This document shows, piece after piece, positions 55,832 to 64,000 of a stretch of 64,000 nucleotides of DNA (the stretch's first letter is position 1; the number at the start of each line of letters is the position of its first letter). Source of the stretch: Burkholderia latens (GTDB lineage: Bacteria > Pseudomonadota > Gammaproteobacteria > Burkholderiales > Burkholderiaceae). A program made the translations under genes and the position numbers. The notes beneath the pieces were generated by a model, which was not told the DNA's origin, ran no database searches, and worked only from the letters and a program-made list of their open reading frames with translations. Location of the stretch: the NCBI RefSeq assembly GCF_001718795.1, contig NZ_CP013437.1:310001-374000 (forward strand), in the 5' to 3' direction.

Positions 55832-56578
55832 TCATGGCGCGACGCGTTGAGGATTGCGCGTCGCCGCGGCCGGCGCACCGGATGGCTTCGGCGCACGCAG
55901 GTGGCCGGATAGTCGCCATTCGAGCGCGCCGAGCACGCGCACGACGATGAAGTTCAGGCCGAGATAGATGAGGGCCGCGCAGATGAACACCTCGGTCGTC
56001 CGATACGTTTGCTGGATGATCTGCTGCGCGACGCCCGTCACTTCCCATACGGTGACGAGGCTGGCCAGCGCGGTCGACTTGACGAGCAGCACGGCTTCGG
56101 TCGAATACGCGGGCAGGCACTGGCGCAACGCGATCGGACCGATCACGCGACGCAGCAGCGCCAAGCCCGACAGCCCGATCGAATATCCGGCCTCGATCTG
56201 GCCAACCGGCACGGCCATCAACCCGCCGCGCAGAATCTCGGCCGTGTAGCCCGCCGTGCACAGCGCGAGCGAGAGCACCGCGCACACGTACGGCTCGCGC
56301 AGCAGCGGCCACATGAAGCTCTCGCGGATCACGCCGAACTGACCGAGCCCGTAATACACGAGGAACATCTGGATCAGCAGCGGCGAGCCGCGAAACACGA
56401 GGATGTAGGCCCGCGCAAAGCGGTTCGGCAACCAATGCGGCGACACGCGCATCGCGACGATCACGAGCGACAGCAGGCCGCCGAGTACGAGCGATGCGGA
56501 GAACAGGCCAAGCGTGGTGGGCACGGCCGCGAGGAGCTGGCGCAGCGTATCGACGAGAAAGGCGAAATCGATGGACAT
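55832..56578 (-). CDS. amino acid ABC transporter permease (second)
   Basis: A 248-residue integral membrane protein with five or six helices and the PAAT loop motif [22 protein letters not shown] (EAA-type), typical of HisM-like permeases. It pairs with the preceding permease to form the membrane channel of the importer. It overlaps the tail of the operon with short gaps on both sides, indicating one transcript. Confidence 0.93.
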   Translation of the reverse strand: MSIDFAFLVDTLRQLLAAVPTTLGLFSASLVLGGLLSLVIVAMRVSPHWLPNRFARAYILVFRGSPLLIQMFLVYYGLGQFGVIRESFMWPLLREPYVCAVLSLALCTAGYTAEILRGGLMAVPVGQIEAGYSIGLSGLALLRRVIGPIALRQCLPAYSTEAVLLVKSTALASLVTVWEVTGVAQQIIQQTYRTTEVFICAALIYLGLNFIVVRVLGALEWRLSGHLRAPKPSGAPAAATRNPQRVAP

Positions 56579-56590
56579 GCTGGTTCTCCG

Positions 56591-57313
56591 TCAATTGCGC
56601 GCGAAATTGCGGCGAAACGATCGGCCGACGATCGCCTCGGCCCGGTTGAACACGCGGTTCGACAGCCCCGTCATCAGCAGATACAACGCACCGCCCGCGA
56701 CGAAGAACACGAAATACTGGTGCGTCGAATTCGCGGCGATCTGGCTCGTGCGCAGCAACTCGGCGAGGCCGGTGACCGAGATCAATGCCGAGTCCTTCAG
56801 GCTCAGTTGCCACACGTTGCCGACACCCGGCAATGCGAAGCGCAGCACCTGCGGAATCAGGATGCGGCGCAGCACCATGCTGCGCGGCATGCCGATCGAG
56901 CGCGCCGCTTCCAGCTCACCCTTCGAAACCGCGAGCACGGCCGCGCGATACACCTCCGCCTGGTACGCACCGGAGATCATGCCGACCGCGAGCGCGCCGA
57001 TCACGAACGGCGGCACGCCGATGAAGCCTTCCGCACCGAACCATTGGCCGACGGCCGTAACGAGCGTCGAGCCGCCGAAATAGAACAGGTAGATGACGAG
57101 CAATTCGGGCACGCCGCGAAACACGGTCGTGTACAGGTCGCCGAGCACGCGCGCGCTGTGGTAGCGCGACAGCTTCGCCGCCGCGATCGCCGCGCCGATG
57201 ACGGCGCCGACCGCCAGCGCGGCCAGCGTCAGCGCGACGGTCATCAGCGCGGCGAGCAGCAGCACGCCACCCCAGCCTTCGGCGCCGAAGCCGAGCATTT
57301 CGAGAATCGCCAT
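56591..57313 (-). CDS. amino acid ABC transporter permease (first)
   Basis: A 240-residue HisQ-like permease; the EAA-type loop GAYQAEVYRAAVLAVSKGELEAARSIGM is visible at about residues 125-152. An AGGAGG ribosome-binding site precedes the ATG at 57313. Together with the next permease, the ATPase and the solute-binding protein it makes a complete PAAT importer. Confidence 0.93.
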   Translation of the reverse strand: MAILEMLGFGAEGWGGVLLLAALMTVALTLAALAVGAVIGAAIAAAKLSRYHSARVLGDLYTTVFRGVPELLVIYLFYFGGSTLVTAVGQWFGAEGFIGVPPFVIGALAVGMISGAYQAEVYRAAVLAVSKGELEAARSIGMPRSMVLRRILIPQVLRFALPGVGNVWQLSLKDSALISVTGLAELLRTSQIAANSTHQYFVFFVAGGALYLLMTGLSNRVFNRAEAIVGRSFRRNFARN

Positions 57314-57402
57314 GCGTGCCTCCTGCAAGCGTTGAATGAATCGTCAGGCGCATGCCGCCGCGCGCGTGCGAGCCGCTTGCGCGGCGGCGGCAGATCACCC
57401 GC

Positions 57403-58263
57403 TTACGGCGTGACGTCGGTCTTGAACCATTTGTCGGCCAGTTTCTTCACCGTGCCGTCCGCGAGTGCCGCGCCGATCGCCGTATCGAACTTCGTCTTCA
57501 GGTCGGCATCCTGCTTGCGGAACGCGAGCCCTTCGCCGGGCCCCCAGATCGGTCCGCCGAGCTTCGGCCCCGCGAGTACGATCGATGCGTTGTCCTTCTT
57601 CGCATTGTTCGCCGCGTAGTACGTGACATCGTCGAACGACGCATCGATACGCCCCGCGACGAGGTCGAGATCCCGCTCGGGCGACGTCTTGTACACGCGG
57701 ATCGACGCGATGTCCTTGAAGCTGTCGTTGATGAACTTCGTATAGACCGTGCCCGACTGGATGCCGATCGTCTTGCCCTTCAGCTGCTTGCGCAGCGCGT
57801 CGACGGTCGGCTTGTCGGCGTTCGCATCGCCGGTCAGCTTGACGATCGGGGCGCCGGGCGCCGCCTTCGGCAGGATCTTCGTATCGGTGACGGCGAAGGT
57901 CGCCGGCGTCGCCGCATACGGACGCGAGAACAGCAGGATCTTCTCGCGCTCCGGCGTGATCGAGATCGCGTCCATCAGGATGTCGAACTTCCCGGCCTGC
58001 AGGCCGGGAATCATCCCGTCCCAGTCCTGCGCGACCATGTTGCACTGCACCTTGATCCGCTCGCACACATTGGCAAGCAGCTCCGGTTCGAAGCCGCCCA
58101 GCTTGCCGCCCGGCAGCGTGAGGTTCCACGGCGCGTAGCCGCCTTCGAGCGCGACCGTGACGGTCTTCCACTCCTTCGCCTGTACCGGTGCAGCAAGTGT
58201 TGCCGCCGCAGCCGCGACGAAGCCGATCGTCCTGATTGCCCAGTTGATGCGCTTGCCGTTCAC
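57403..58263 (-). CDS. amino acid ABC transporter solute-binding protein
   Basis: A 286-residue periplasmic binding protein (SBP_bac_3 type). From the GTG at 58263 the signal peptide runs to about residue 29 (NWAIRTIGFVAAAAATLAAPVQA, cleaved before KEW), and the family pattern YAPWNLTLPGGKLGGFEPELL and DWDGMIPGLQAGKFDILMDAISITPER follows. The GTG start has AAGGAG 8 bp upstream; the ATG 18 codons earlier would bury the signal. It opens the operon, and its ligand should be the compound handled by the lyase homologue. Confidence 0.92.
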   Translation of the reverse strand: MNGKRINWAIRTIGFVAAAAATLAAPVQAKEWKTVTVALEGGYAPWNLTLPGGKLGGFEPELLANVCERIKVQCNMVAQDWDGMIPGLQAGKFDILMDAISITPEREKILLFSRPYAATPATFAVTDTKILPKAAPGAPIVKLTGDANADKPTVDALRKQLKGKTIGIQSGTVYTKFINDSFKDIASIRVYKTSPERDLDLVAGRIDASFDDVTYYAANNAKKDNASIVLAGPKLGGPIWGPGEGLAFRKQDADLKTKFDTAIGAALADGTVKKLADKWFKTDVTP

Positions 58264-58318
58264 GAGATTTCTCCTTGCGTTGAAGTTCGCCATCCCTTCG
58301 GAGCAGCAAGCTGCCTCA

Positions 58319-58335
58319 GGAATTTGTCTATACAA
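58319..58335 (-). promoter_or_regulatory. candidate HutC-type operator and promoter of the transporter-lyase operon
   Basis: Minus strand TTGTATAGACAA is an imperfect palindrome with TTGT/ACAA arms, as in HutC-family sites. TATAGA within it could serve as the -10 box about 60 bp before the SBP start. A near copy on the opposite strand lies at 58485-58499 (TGACTAGACAAATCC), matching at 13 of 15 positions with this site. Confidence 0.5.
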
Positions 58336-58981
58336 GCATGCAAGAAGAAAAACGGCCCGACAAGCAGTGATCAAAAAAAACCGGCAAAGCGCGGGAAATC
58401 CCCTAATTTCGGGGCGCAGCAGCGCGTCTCGGCAGCGAATTCAGGCACGGAGTTGGTGCACGCCGAGCGATCGAATCCGCAGGATGACTAGACAAATCCG
58501 GGATTCGATCAGACGCGAGAGGATGCCGGGTGTCTGCTCGCGTGCGGCTTCCTGTCCGAAACAGACGTGCAGCAGGTGCCGGCGCCGGTGGAAGCCGAAC
58601 GGATCGACGTCCAGCGCAAGATGCAACTGGACCTGCGGGCGCGCTTCTCGCGCGTGACGCCGCCGCATCGGAGGCCGCTCGGATACGCTGCCGCTGTCGC
58701 GGCGCATCGCGCTGCTCGACTGGAACGACAAGACGTCGGCCGGTTCGTCGAAGACGACTTCGACAGCGGGTAGCGCTATCTCGACCGCCCGCTGCCGGCG
58801 TTGAAAAATCTCGAGCGGCGCGATCGCGTGATCGCGTGATCTATTCCAGCGCGCTACAGCAAGGCGATGTGTCCGGGTTTGCGGCTCGCATGCGCGGTCG
58901 TGCCGCAGCGCACGGCAGAGTGCGTCGAGCGCGTCGCGTGCGGTATGAACCCCGGCGCTGCACGCTCCAAGCTACACGCCG
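58336..58981. other. long intergenic region with possible decayed coding sequence
   Basis: This part of the gap between the SBP gene and the downstream ABC gene holds plus-strand segments with coding-like composition: LLACGFLSETDVQQVPAP and VEAERIDVQRKMQLDLRARF at about 58534-58650, and DTLPLSRRIALLDWNDKTSA in a different frame at about 58686-58745, broken by stops and frame changes. I do not recognise the source gene. A CCCC/GGGG hairpin with TAATTTC loop lies near 58400-58416. No complete gene is supported. Confidence 0.35.
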
Positions 58982-59893
58982 CTATTCGACGTTATCCGCA
59001 ACGTCCGTCATCCGGATCATGTGCGGCTTGATCCCGTCATCTTCGACCGGCGCGGCCTCCTTCGGATGAATCAGCGCTTCGAGTCGCGCCTTCGTCGCGA
59101 TGAATTCCGGCGTATTGACCTGCGAATAATCGCGCGGCCGCGGCACCGGCACCTCGATCAGTTCCTGCACGCCGCCCGGATTCGCCTTCAGCACCAGGAT
59201 CCGGTCGGCCAGAAAGATCGCCTCGTCGAGGTCGTGCGTGATGAACAGGATCGTCACGTCGATGTTGCGCCAGATGTCGAGCAGATGTGTCTGCATCTTC
59301 GCACGCGTTTGCGCATCCAGCGCGCCGAACGGTTCGTCCATCAGCAGGATGCGCGGACGGTTCGCGAGCGCGCGCGCGATCGCCACGCGCTGCTTCATGC
59401 CGCCCGACAACTGGTGCGGATACACGTCGGCGAAGCGCGTCAGCCCGACGAGATCGAGCCACTGCAGCGCCTCGCGCTCGGCCACGCTGCTGCTGCTGCC
59501 GTTCATGCGAAGCCCGAACATTACGTTCTTCTTCACCGTGAGCCACGGAAACAGCGTATACCCCTGGAACACCATCCCGCGATCGGCGCCCGGCCCGTCC
59601 ACCGGCTTGCCGTCCAGCAGCACCTCGCCGCTCGTCTGCGCATCGAGTCCGGCCAGGATCCGGATCAACGTCGACTTGCCGCAGCCGGACGGGCCGATCA
59701 CGCACACGAACTCGCGCCGGTGCGTGCGGAAACTGATGTCGTCGAGCGCGACGCATTCGCCCTGCGGCGTCGTGAAGGGTTTGCCGACGTGCCGCACGTC
59801 GAGTATCACTTCGCGGGCCTTCAGCCGTGTGAAGCGCTCGCGCACCGCGTCGGATTGAATCAGGTAATCGGGAATGGCTTGCGGGTTCTGCAT
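58982..59893 (-). CDS. NitT/TauT-type ABC transporter ATP-binding protein
   Basis: A 303-residue ATPase of the SsuB/TauB group: Walker [11 protein letters not shown]-loop [10 protein letters not shown], signature LSGGMKQR, Walker [10 protein letters not shown] and the H-loop His in FITHDLDEA. An extra N-terminal extension (about 30 residues) and a C-terminal tail make it longer than typical. It follows the permease gene by 45 bp in the urea/guanidine carboxylase operon, matching transporter genes commonly associated with that cluster. Confidence 0.92.
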   Translation of the reverse strand: MQNPQAIPDYLIQSDAVRERFTRLKAREVILDVRHVGKPFTTPQGECVALDDISFRTHRREFVCVIGPSGCGKSTLIRILAGLDAQTSGEVLLDGKPVDGPGADRGMVFQGYTLFPWLTVKKNVMFGLRMNGSSSSVAEREALQWLDLVGLTRFADVYPHQLSGGMKQRVAIARALANRPRILLMDEPFGALDAQTRAKMQTHLLDIWRNIDVTILFITHDLDEAIFLADRILVLKANPGGVQELIEVPVPRPRDYSQVNTPEFIATKARLEALIHPKEAAPVEDDGIKPHMIRMTDVADNVE

Positions 59894-59938
59894 GATGCCC
59901 TCTGCTCAAATCGGTCGTTGGGTGCGTGCGGACGGCGT

Positions 59939-60913
59939 TCACGCTTTCAGCGTGCGGTCCCACGGAAAAAGCCGGCGGCCGAGCAGCCCGAGCACGATGT
60001 CGGTGCCGAGGCCGATGATCCCGATCATCAGGATCGCCGCGTACACGTTGTCGAAATGCTGGTAGCGCGCCTGCTGGCTGATGTACCACGTGATGCCCGA
60101 GCTCGTGCCGACGAGCTCAGCGACGATCAGGTAAGTCCAGGCCCAGCCGAGCAGGATCCGCTGATCGCGATACAGGTCCGGCAGCACGCCCGGAATCACG
60201 ACGTGGGTAAGCAGCTTCAGTTTCTTCGTGCCGAGCGTCATCGCGGCTTCGAACAGCCCGTATTCGAGCTTGCGCGTGGTGTTCGCGATGATCAGCACTT
60301 GCTGGAACAGCGTTCCGATCACGATGATCGCGATCTTCGGCGCGTCATAGATGCCGAGAATCGCGACCATCAGCGCGCCGAACGCGGGCGCCGGCAAATA
60401 GCGGAAGAACTCCAGGAAAGGCTCCTGCAGCCGCGCGAGCGCGCTGAAGGTGCCGCAGACGATGCCGAGCGGCACGCCGATCGCGGACGAAATCACGAAG
60501 CCCCAGAAGATGATGCGGATGCTGTGCCACAGGCTTTCGTGCAGCCATACACAGTCGCGCGACGCGGGCGGCGTCGTGAACGCCGTGTAGAACGCACGCA
60601 GCACCTGATGCGGCGCCGGCAGGTAGACCGGATTCGCGCGCTCGCCTTCGGGCACCGCCGTGTGCGCGGCCCGCGCATGCGCAAGCTCGTCGTCGAACAC
60701 GTCGCGCTCGACCTGCATGCCGGCCTGGAAATAGTCGACGCTGCCGGGATTCGTGATGCGCACCTGCGGGTGCCATACGAACGGGACGTAGCTGATCAGG
60801 CACCAGACGGCGAACGGCAGCAGGAAGGACGCCAGCCCGAGCGTCCATTTTCCGCGCGTCGTCAGCTCGCGCCGCACGGCGAGCCATCCGTTCGTGTTGC
60901 GGGTCGTTGTCAT
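59939..60913 (-). CDS. NitT/TauT-type ABC transporter permease
   Basis: A 324-residue permease with an unusually long N-terminal part containing one helix (about 24-45) and a periplasmic loop (about 45-125), followed by five helices with the EAA-type loop YGLFEAAMTLGTKKLKLLTHVVIPGVLPDL. The layout is characteristic of urea carboxylase-linked transporters. The start at 60913 (MTTTRNTNGW) is preferred; a longer frame is Arg-rich. The solute-binding protein is not in the window and is probably encoded beyond the right edge. Confidence 0.9.
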   Translation of the reverse strand: MTTTRNTNGWLAVRRELTTRGKWTLGLASFLLPFAVWCLISYVPFVWHPQVRITNPGSVDYFQAGMQVERDVFDDELAHARAAHTAVPEGERANPVYLPAPHQVLRAFYTAFTTPPASRDCVWLHESLWHSIRIIFWGFVISSAIGVPLGIVCGTFSALARLQEPFLEFFRYLPAPAFGALMVAILGIYDAPKIAIIVIGTLFQQVLIIANTTRKLEYGLFEAAMTLGTKKLKLLTHVVIPGVLPDLYRDQRILLGWAWTYLIVAELVGTSSGITWYISQQARYQHFDNVYAAILMIGIIGLGTDIVLGLLGRRLFPWDRTLKA

Positions 60914-60975
60914 CGGATTCTCCGTATCGTTTCGGGTGCCGGCCGCGGATGCACGGGCATCGCGCGACCGTGCGT

Positions 60976-62847
60976 TCATTGGAGTGCGCCGCCGCCGGCT
61001 TGCGCGCGATAAGCGCGCCAGCCGCCGAACCGCGTGATGTCCTGCGCATCGTCGAGCGCTACGCTCTCGCACAGGAAGCCCTGCACCCGCGAGCCGTCGG
61101 CGAGTGTCAGCGTGCCGATGCCGAGCGGCGCCGCGATGCCGGCGACGAAGCTGCCATACGCGTCGACCGGCATCTCCCAGACCTCGACCGCGATCGGCGC
61201 GCCGCCTTCCGGCACGCGCACGAGGCCCGGTTTGGCGACGCCGCCGCTCGCGGCGGCGGACAGCGCGTAGAGCCGATAGGCCGGCGCGGTCGTCGTCGCG
61301 GCGACGAACCGCGCGCCGCGCTGCGTGAGCTGCCAGTTCAACGGTTCGCCGCGCAAATGCGCACCGACGACGGCCACCCGCACGACACCCGCGGCTGCTT
61401 CACGCGCCGACGTCGCTGCCGCAGACGGCCGAACGTCGGCGACCGCGGCAGCGCCGTCGCCCCACGCATGCGCGAGATCGAGCAGACGCGCGTCGTCGTG
61501 CGCGCGGCCGACGAACGTGATCCCGAACGGCAAGCCCGCATGCGGTCCGGTTGCGCACGTGCCGGCAGGCACCGCGATCGCCGACAGGTCGAGCAGGTTC
61601 ACGAAGTTCGTGTAGTAGCCGAAGCGGGAATTGATCGCGATCGGATCGGCTTCCAGCGCATCGACGGTCGCGGTCGTCGCCGAAGTCGGCATCACGATCG
61701 CGTCGACGCCGTCCCATGCGCGGGCCGCGTCGACGCGCAGCGCCGCGAGCCGGTCGAAGGCGGCGAAGGCATCGGCGGCGCTGAAGCGCGCCGCGCCGCC
61801 GACGATTTCACGAATCACCGGATGCAGCGCATCGGGCTCGCGCGCGGCAAACGCGCCGATCGCCGCGAGCCGCTCGGCGACCCACGGGCCTTCGTACAGC
61901 AGCCGGGCGGCGGCGAGGAACGGGCCGAAGTCGATCTCGACGAGCCGTGCGCCGGTCGCGCGCAACCGTTCGAGCGCCGCGCCCCAGGCCGCGCGGTACG
62001 AATCGTCGCCGAAGAATTCGAGCTGATCGGCACGCGGCATGCCGAAACGCGATTGCGCGAGCGGGCGTGCCGGCTGCGCACGCAACCCGTCCGCACCCAA
62101 CAGCGGCTGCCAGGCGCGTGCGTACGGATCGCCTTCCGTCACGCCGTGCGCGGCGGCGAACACGGTGCGCGCGTCGTCGGCCGAACGCGCGAACACCGAC
62201 ATGCAATCGAGCGACCGGCAGGCCGGCACGACGCCGAGCGTGCTGAGCACGCCGCGCGTCGGCTTGAGCCCGACGAGCCCGTGGAACGCGGCGGGCACGC
62301 GCCCGGAGCCGGCGGTGTCGGTGCCGAGCGAGAACGTCGCGACGCCGAGCGCCACCGCCACCGCCGAGCCGGAACTCGAGCCGCCCGACGCGTAGCGCGG
62401 GTCGAGCGCGTTGCGGCACGCGCCGTAAGGCGAGCGCTGCCCCGAGAGACCGGTCGCGAACTGGTCGAGATTCGTCTTGCCGACCGGAATCGCGCCGGCC
62501 GCGATCAACCGCTCGACCACCGGCGCGCTGCGCGCCGGCGTGTACGCATAGGCGGGGCAGGCCGCCGTCGTCGGGATGCCGGCGAGGTCGATGTTGTCCT
62601 TGATCGCGAACGGCACGCCGTACAACGGCAACGATGCGATGTCGCGTGCGGCCAGCGCGTCGGCGTACGCCATCATCTCGTCGCGCGTGAGCGGCCGGAT
62701 CCACGCATGGTGCGGGTCGCCCTCGTCGAAGTGCGCGGCGATCGCGTCGACGAGCGCATGCGGCGTCAGGTCGCCCGCCGCGTAGCGCGCGCGCAGCGCG
62801 GCAATCGAGTGCAAGCCGGGCAGGATCGAGCGTTCGGCCGTGCTCAT
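60976..62847 (-). CDS. atzF: allophanate hydrolase
   Basis: A 623-residue enzyme that cleaves allophanate to ammonia and CO2. The amidase-signature domain covers about residues 15-460 with Lys83 ([10 protein letters not shown]), the [12 protein letters not shown] loop and nucleophile Ser181 (TDTAGSGR); the C-terminal domain (about 480-623) is the AtzF-type extension that carries out the second decarboxylation step. AGGAGG lies just before the ATG at 62847, which overlaps the stop of the carboxylase (ATGA). It is therefore translationally coupled to the upstream carboxylase. Confidence 0.94.
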   Translation of the reverse strand: MSTAERSILPGLHSIAALRARYAAGDLTPHALVDAIAAHFDEGDPHHAWIRPLTRDEMMAYADALAARDIASLPLYGVPFAIKDNIDLAGIPTTAACPAYAYTPARSAPVVERLIAAGAIPVGKTNLDQFATGLSGQRSPYGACRNALDPRYASGGSSSGSAVAVALGVATFSLGTDTAGSGRVPAAFHGLVGLKPTRGVLSTLGVVPACRSLDCMSVFARSADDARTVFAAAHGVTEGDPYARAWQPLLGADGLRAQPARPLAQSRFGMPRADQLEFFGDDSYRAAWGAALERLRATGARLVEIDFGPFLAAARLLYEGPWVAERLAAIGAFAAREPDALHPVIREIVGGAARFSAADAFAAFDRLAALRVDAARAWDGVDAIVMPTSATTATVDALEADPIAINSRFGYYTNFVNLLDLSAIAVPAGTCATGPHAGLPFGITFVGRAHDDARLLDLAHAWGDGAAAVADVRPSAAATSAREAAAGVVRVAVVGAHLRGEPLNWQLTQRGARFVAATTTAPAYRLYALSAAASGGVAKPGLVRVPEGGAPIAVEVWEMPVDAYGSFVAGIAAPLGIGTLTLADGSRVQGFLCESVALDDAQDITRFGGWRAYRAQAGGGALQ

Positions 62848-64000
62848 GCGACCTCCTCGGCGGCGCCCGCCTTCATCACCATCAGCCGCTGGCCGGCCAC
62901 CACCGCCGTGCCGGGCGCGCAATCGATCGTCTCGATCGTGCCGTCTTCCGTTGCCGTCACCGCCACCTCCATCTTCATCGACTCGACGATCGCGACGACC
63001 TGCCCTTCGGTCACGCGTTCGCCGGGTTCGACCAGCACCTTCCACACGCTGCCCGACACGTCCGCGGCAATCGCGCGCTGCGCGTCGTCGAGTGCGCCCT
63101 CTACCCGGTCCGCTTGCGCGTCGCCGTGCTCCGCGTCGCCGACGTATTCCGCATGGCCGGCCGCGCGCCAGCGTTCGCGTTCCGCGTCGAATGCGGCCTG
63201 CTGCGTCGCCTTGAACGCGGCGATCGAATCCGCTTCATCGCGCAGGAAGCGGTTGTACGCGCGCAGGTCGAACACCGATTCCTCGATCTTCAGCGTCGCG
63301 CGGCCCGCGATGAAATCCGCACGCAACGCGCTCAGCTCGGCCTCGCTGACCTCATAGAACCGGATCTCGTCGAAGAAACGCAGCAGCCACGGCTTGCCGG
63401 CCTCGAATTCGCGCGTCGTGCGATGGCGATTCCACATCTGCACGGTGCGGCCGACGAACTGATAGCCGCCGGGCCCTTCCATCCCGTACACGCACAGATA
63501 CGCGCCGCCGATCCCGACCGCATTCTCCGGCGTCCAGGTGCGCGCGGGGTTGTACTTCGTCGTCACGAGCCGGTGCCGCGGATCGATCGGCGTCGCGACG
63601 GGCGCACCGAGATAGACGTCGCCGAGCCCCATCACCAGGTAGCGCGCGTCGAATACGATGCGCTTCACGTCGTCGATGCTCGCGAGGCCGTTGATGCGCC
63701 GGATGAACTCGATATTGCTCGGGCACCACGGCGCATCGGGCCGCACCGACTGCATGTAGCGCTCGATCGCCACGCGCGTCGACGGGTCGTCCCACGACAG
63801 CGGCAGATGGACGATGCGATTCGGCACGCGCATGTCGGTTACGTCGGGCAGTTCGCGCTCGGCAGCTTGCAGATGCGCGAGCAGCCGGGCAAGCGGCAGC
63901 GTCCGCGCGTCGAACTGCACCTGAAGCGAGCGGATGCCGGGCGTCAGGTCGAGCATGCCGGGCAGCCGGTGCGCGTCGAGCCAGCACATCAATGCGTGCA
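62844..64000 (-). CDS. urea/guanidine carboxylase, C-terminal part (cut by window edge)
   Basis: This frame is open through the right edge, so the enzyme is partial; full proteins are about 1200 residues. Visible here are the KipI-like and KipA-like carboxyltransferase domains (MVLPLSWDD-type region through [16 protein letters not shown]) and the C-terminal biotin carrier with ESMKMEV, where the second Lys receives biotin. It carboxylates urea to allophanate, or guanidine to carboxyguanidine in many bacteria; the part present does not decide which. The following gene, allophanate hydrolase, finishes the route. Confidence 0.9.
   Translation of the reverse strand, partial: HALMCWLDAHRLPGMLDLTPGIRSLQVQFDARTLPLARLLAHLQAAERELPDVTDMRVPNRIVHLPLSWDDPSTRVAIERYMQSVRPDAPWCPSNIEFIRRINGLASIDDVKRIVFDARYLVMGLGDVYLGAPVATPIDPRHRLVTTKYNPARTWTPENAVGIGGAYLCVYGMEGPGGYQFVGRTVQMWNRHRTTREFEAGKPWLLRFFDEIRFYEVSEAELSALRADFIAGRATLKIEESVFDLRAYNRFLRDEADSIAAFKATQQAAFDAERERWRAAGHAEYVGDAEHGDAQADRVEGALDDAQRAIAADVSGSVWKVLVEPGERVTEGQVVAIVESMKMEVAVTATEDGTIETIDCAPGTAVVAGQRLMVMKAGAAEEVA

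Noticed and set aside
60907..63357. Plus-strand frame of over 800 codons opposite allophanate hydrolase
   Set aside because: Composition is typical of a shadow frame and the minus strand encodes a complete, motif-bearing amidase.
1..64000. tRNA, rRNA, insertion sequences, phage genes or CRISPR arrays
   Set aside because: No transposase, integrase, terminal repeat, regular spacer array or recognisable structural RNA was seen on reading through the window.

Overview
The window is a GC-rich (about two thirds G+C) bacterial chromosome segment with densely packed genes. Gene content, codon use and Burkholderia-typical families (DUF4148, DUF3331, many AraC/LysR-era accessory regulators, HutC-type operons, urea carboxylase cluster) point to a Burkholderia, most likely the Burkholderia cepacia complex and plausibly a secondary replicon. 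This placement is inference from family content; no rRNA, tRNA, phage, insertion sequence or CRISPR array is visible.

Layout. 0-5.4 kb: a 2-keto-4-pentenoate hydratase-like gene, an unrecognised cytoplasmic protein, and an exported repeat-type protein paired with a DUF3142 protein. 5.5-12.3 kb: small metabolic genes (chloroperoxidase-like hydrolase, SDR with its own divergent AraC regulator, exported aldose epimerase, MHS-type transporter, ketopantoate-reductase family enzyme). 12.4-26.5 kb: a stress and signalling island with a clade-3-type catalase, an ECF sigma/anti-sigma pair, Ohr, a stand-alone condensation-domain protein, an MFS exporter-like protein, two histidine kinases, a receiver-only protein, a FixJ-type regulator, DUF4148, a second ECF sigma, a universal stress protein, DUF3331 and a BON protein. 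Four promoters in this island (catalase, ohr, MFS, DUF4148) carry the same precisely spaced element, GACA-N7-GATAC-N12-TAAT, which is the clearest sign of an undescribed regulon.

26.8-32.5 kb: TetR regulator, FAD subunit, fused iron-sulfur/molybdopterin hydroxylase (XdhD-like architecture) and an MFS carrier in one operon. 32.8-38.5 kb: beta-oxidation operon (acyl-CoA dehydrogenase, ETF-ubiquinone oxidoreductase, thiolase, 3-hydroxyacyl-CoA dehydrogenase). 39.1-42.2 kb: pntAB transhydrogenase. 42.6-46.4 kb: AraC regulator, a frameshifted AraC remnant, and an OmpR-type two-component pair. 46.7-52.7 kb: a sugar-acid (pentonate-type) regulon under a LacI/GntR-like repressor with three matching palindromic operators.

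52.7-58.3 kb: an operon of a polar amino acid ABC transporter, a HutC-type regulator and a histidine/phenylalanine ammonia-lyase homologue in which the three residues that form the MIO cofactor are missing. This is the most unusual enzyme in the window. 59.0-64.0 kb: urea (or guanidine) carboxylase, allophanate hydrolase and a NitT/TauT-type ABC transporter; the carboxylase runs off the right edge.

The genes together describe a metabolically versatile soil/opportunist bacterium: import and breakdown of sugar acids, fatty acids, heterocycles or aldehydes, amino-acid-like compounds and urea/guanidine, with a peroxide/low-oxygen style stress island in the middle.
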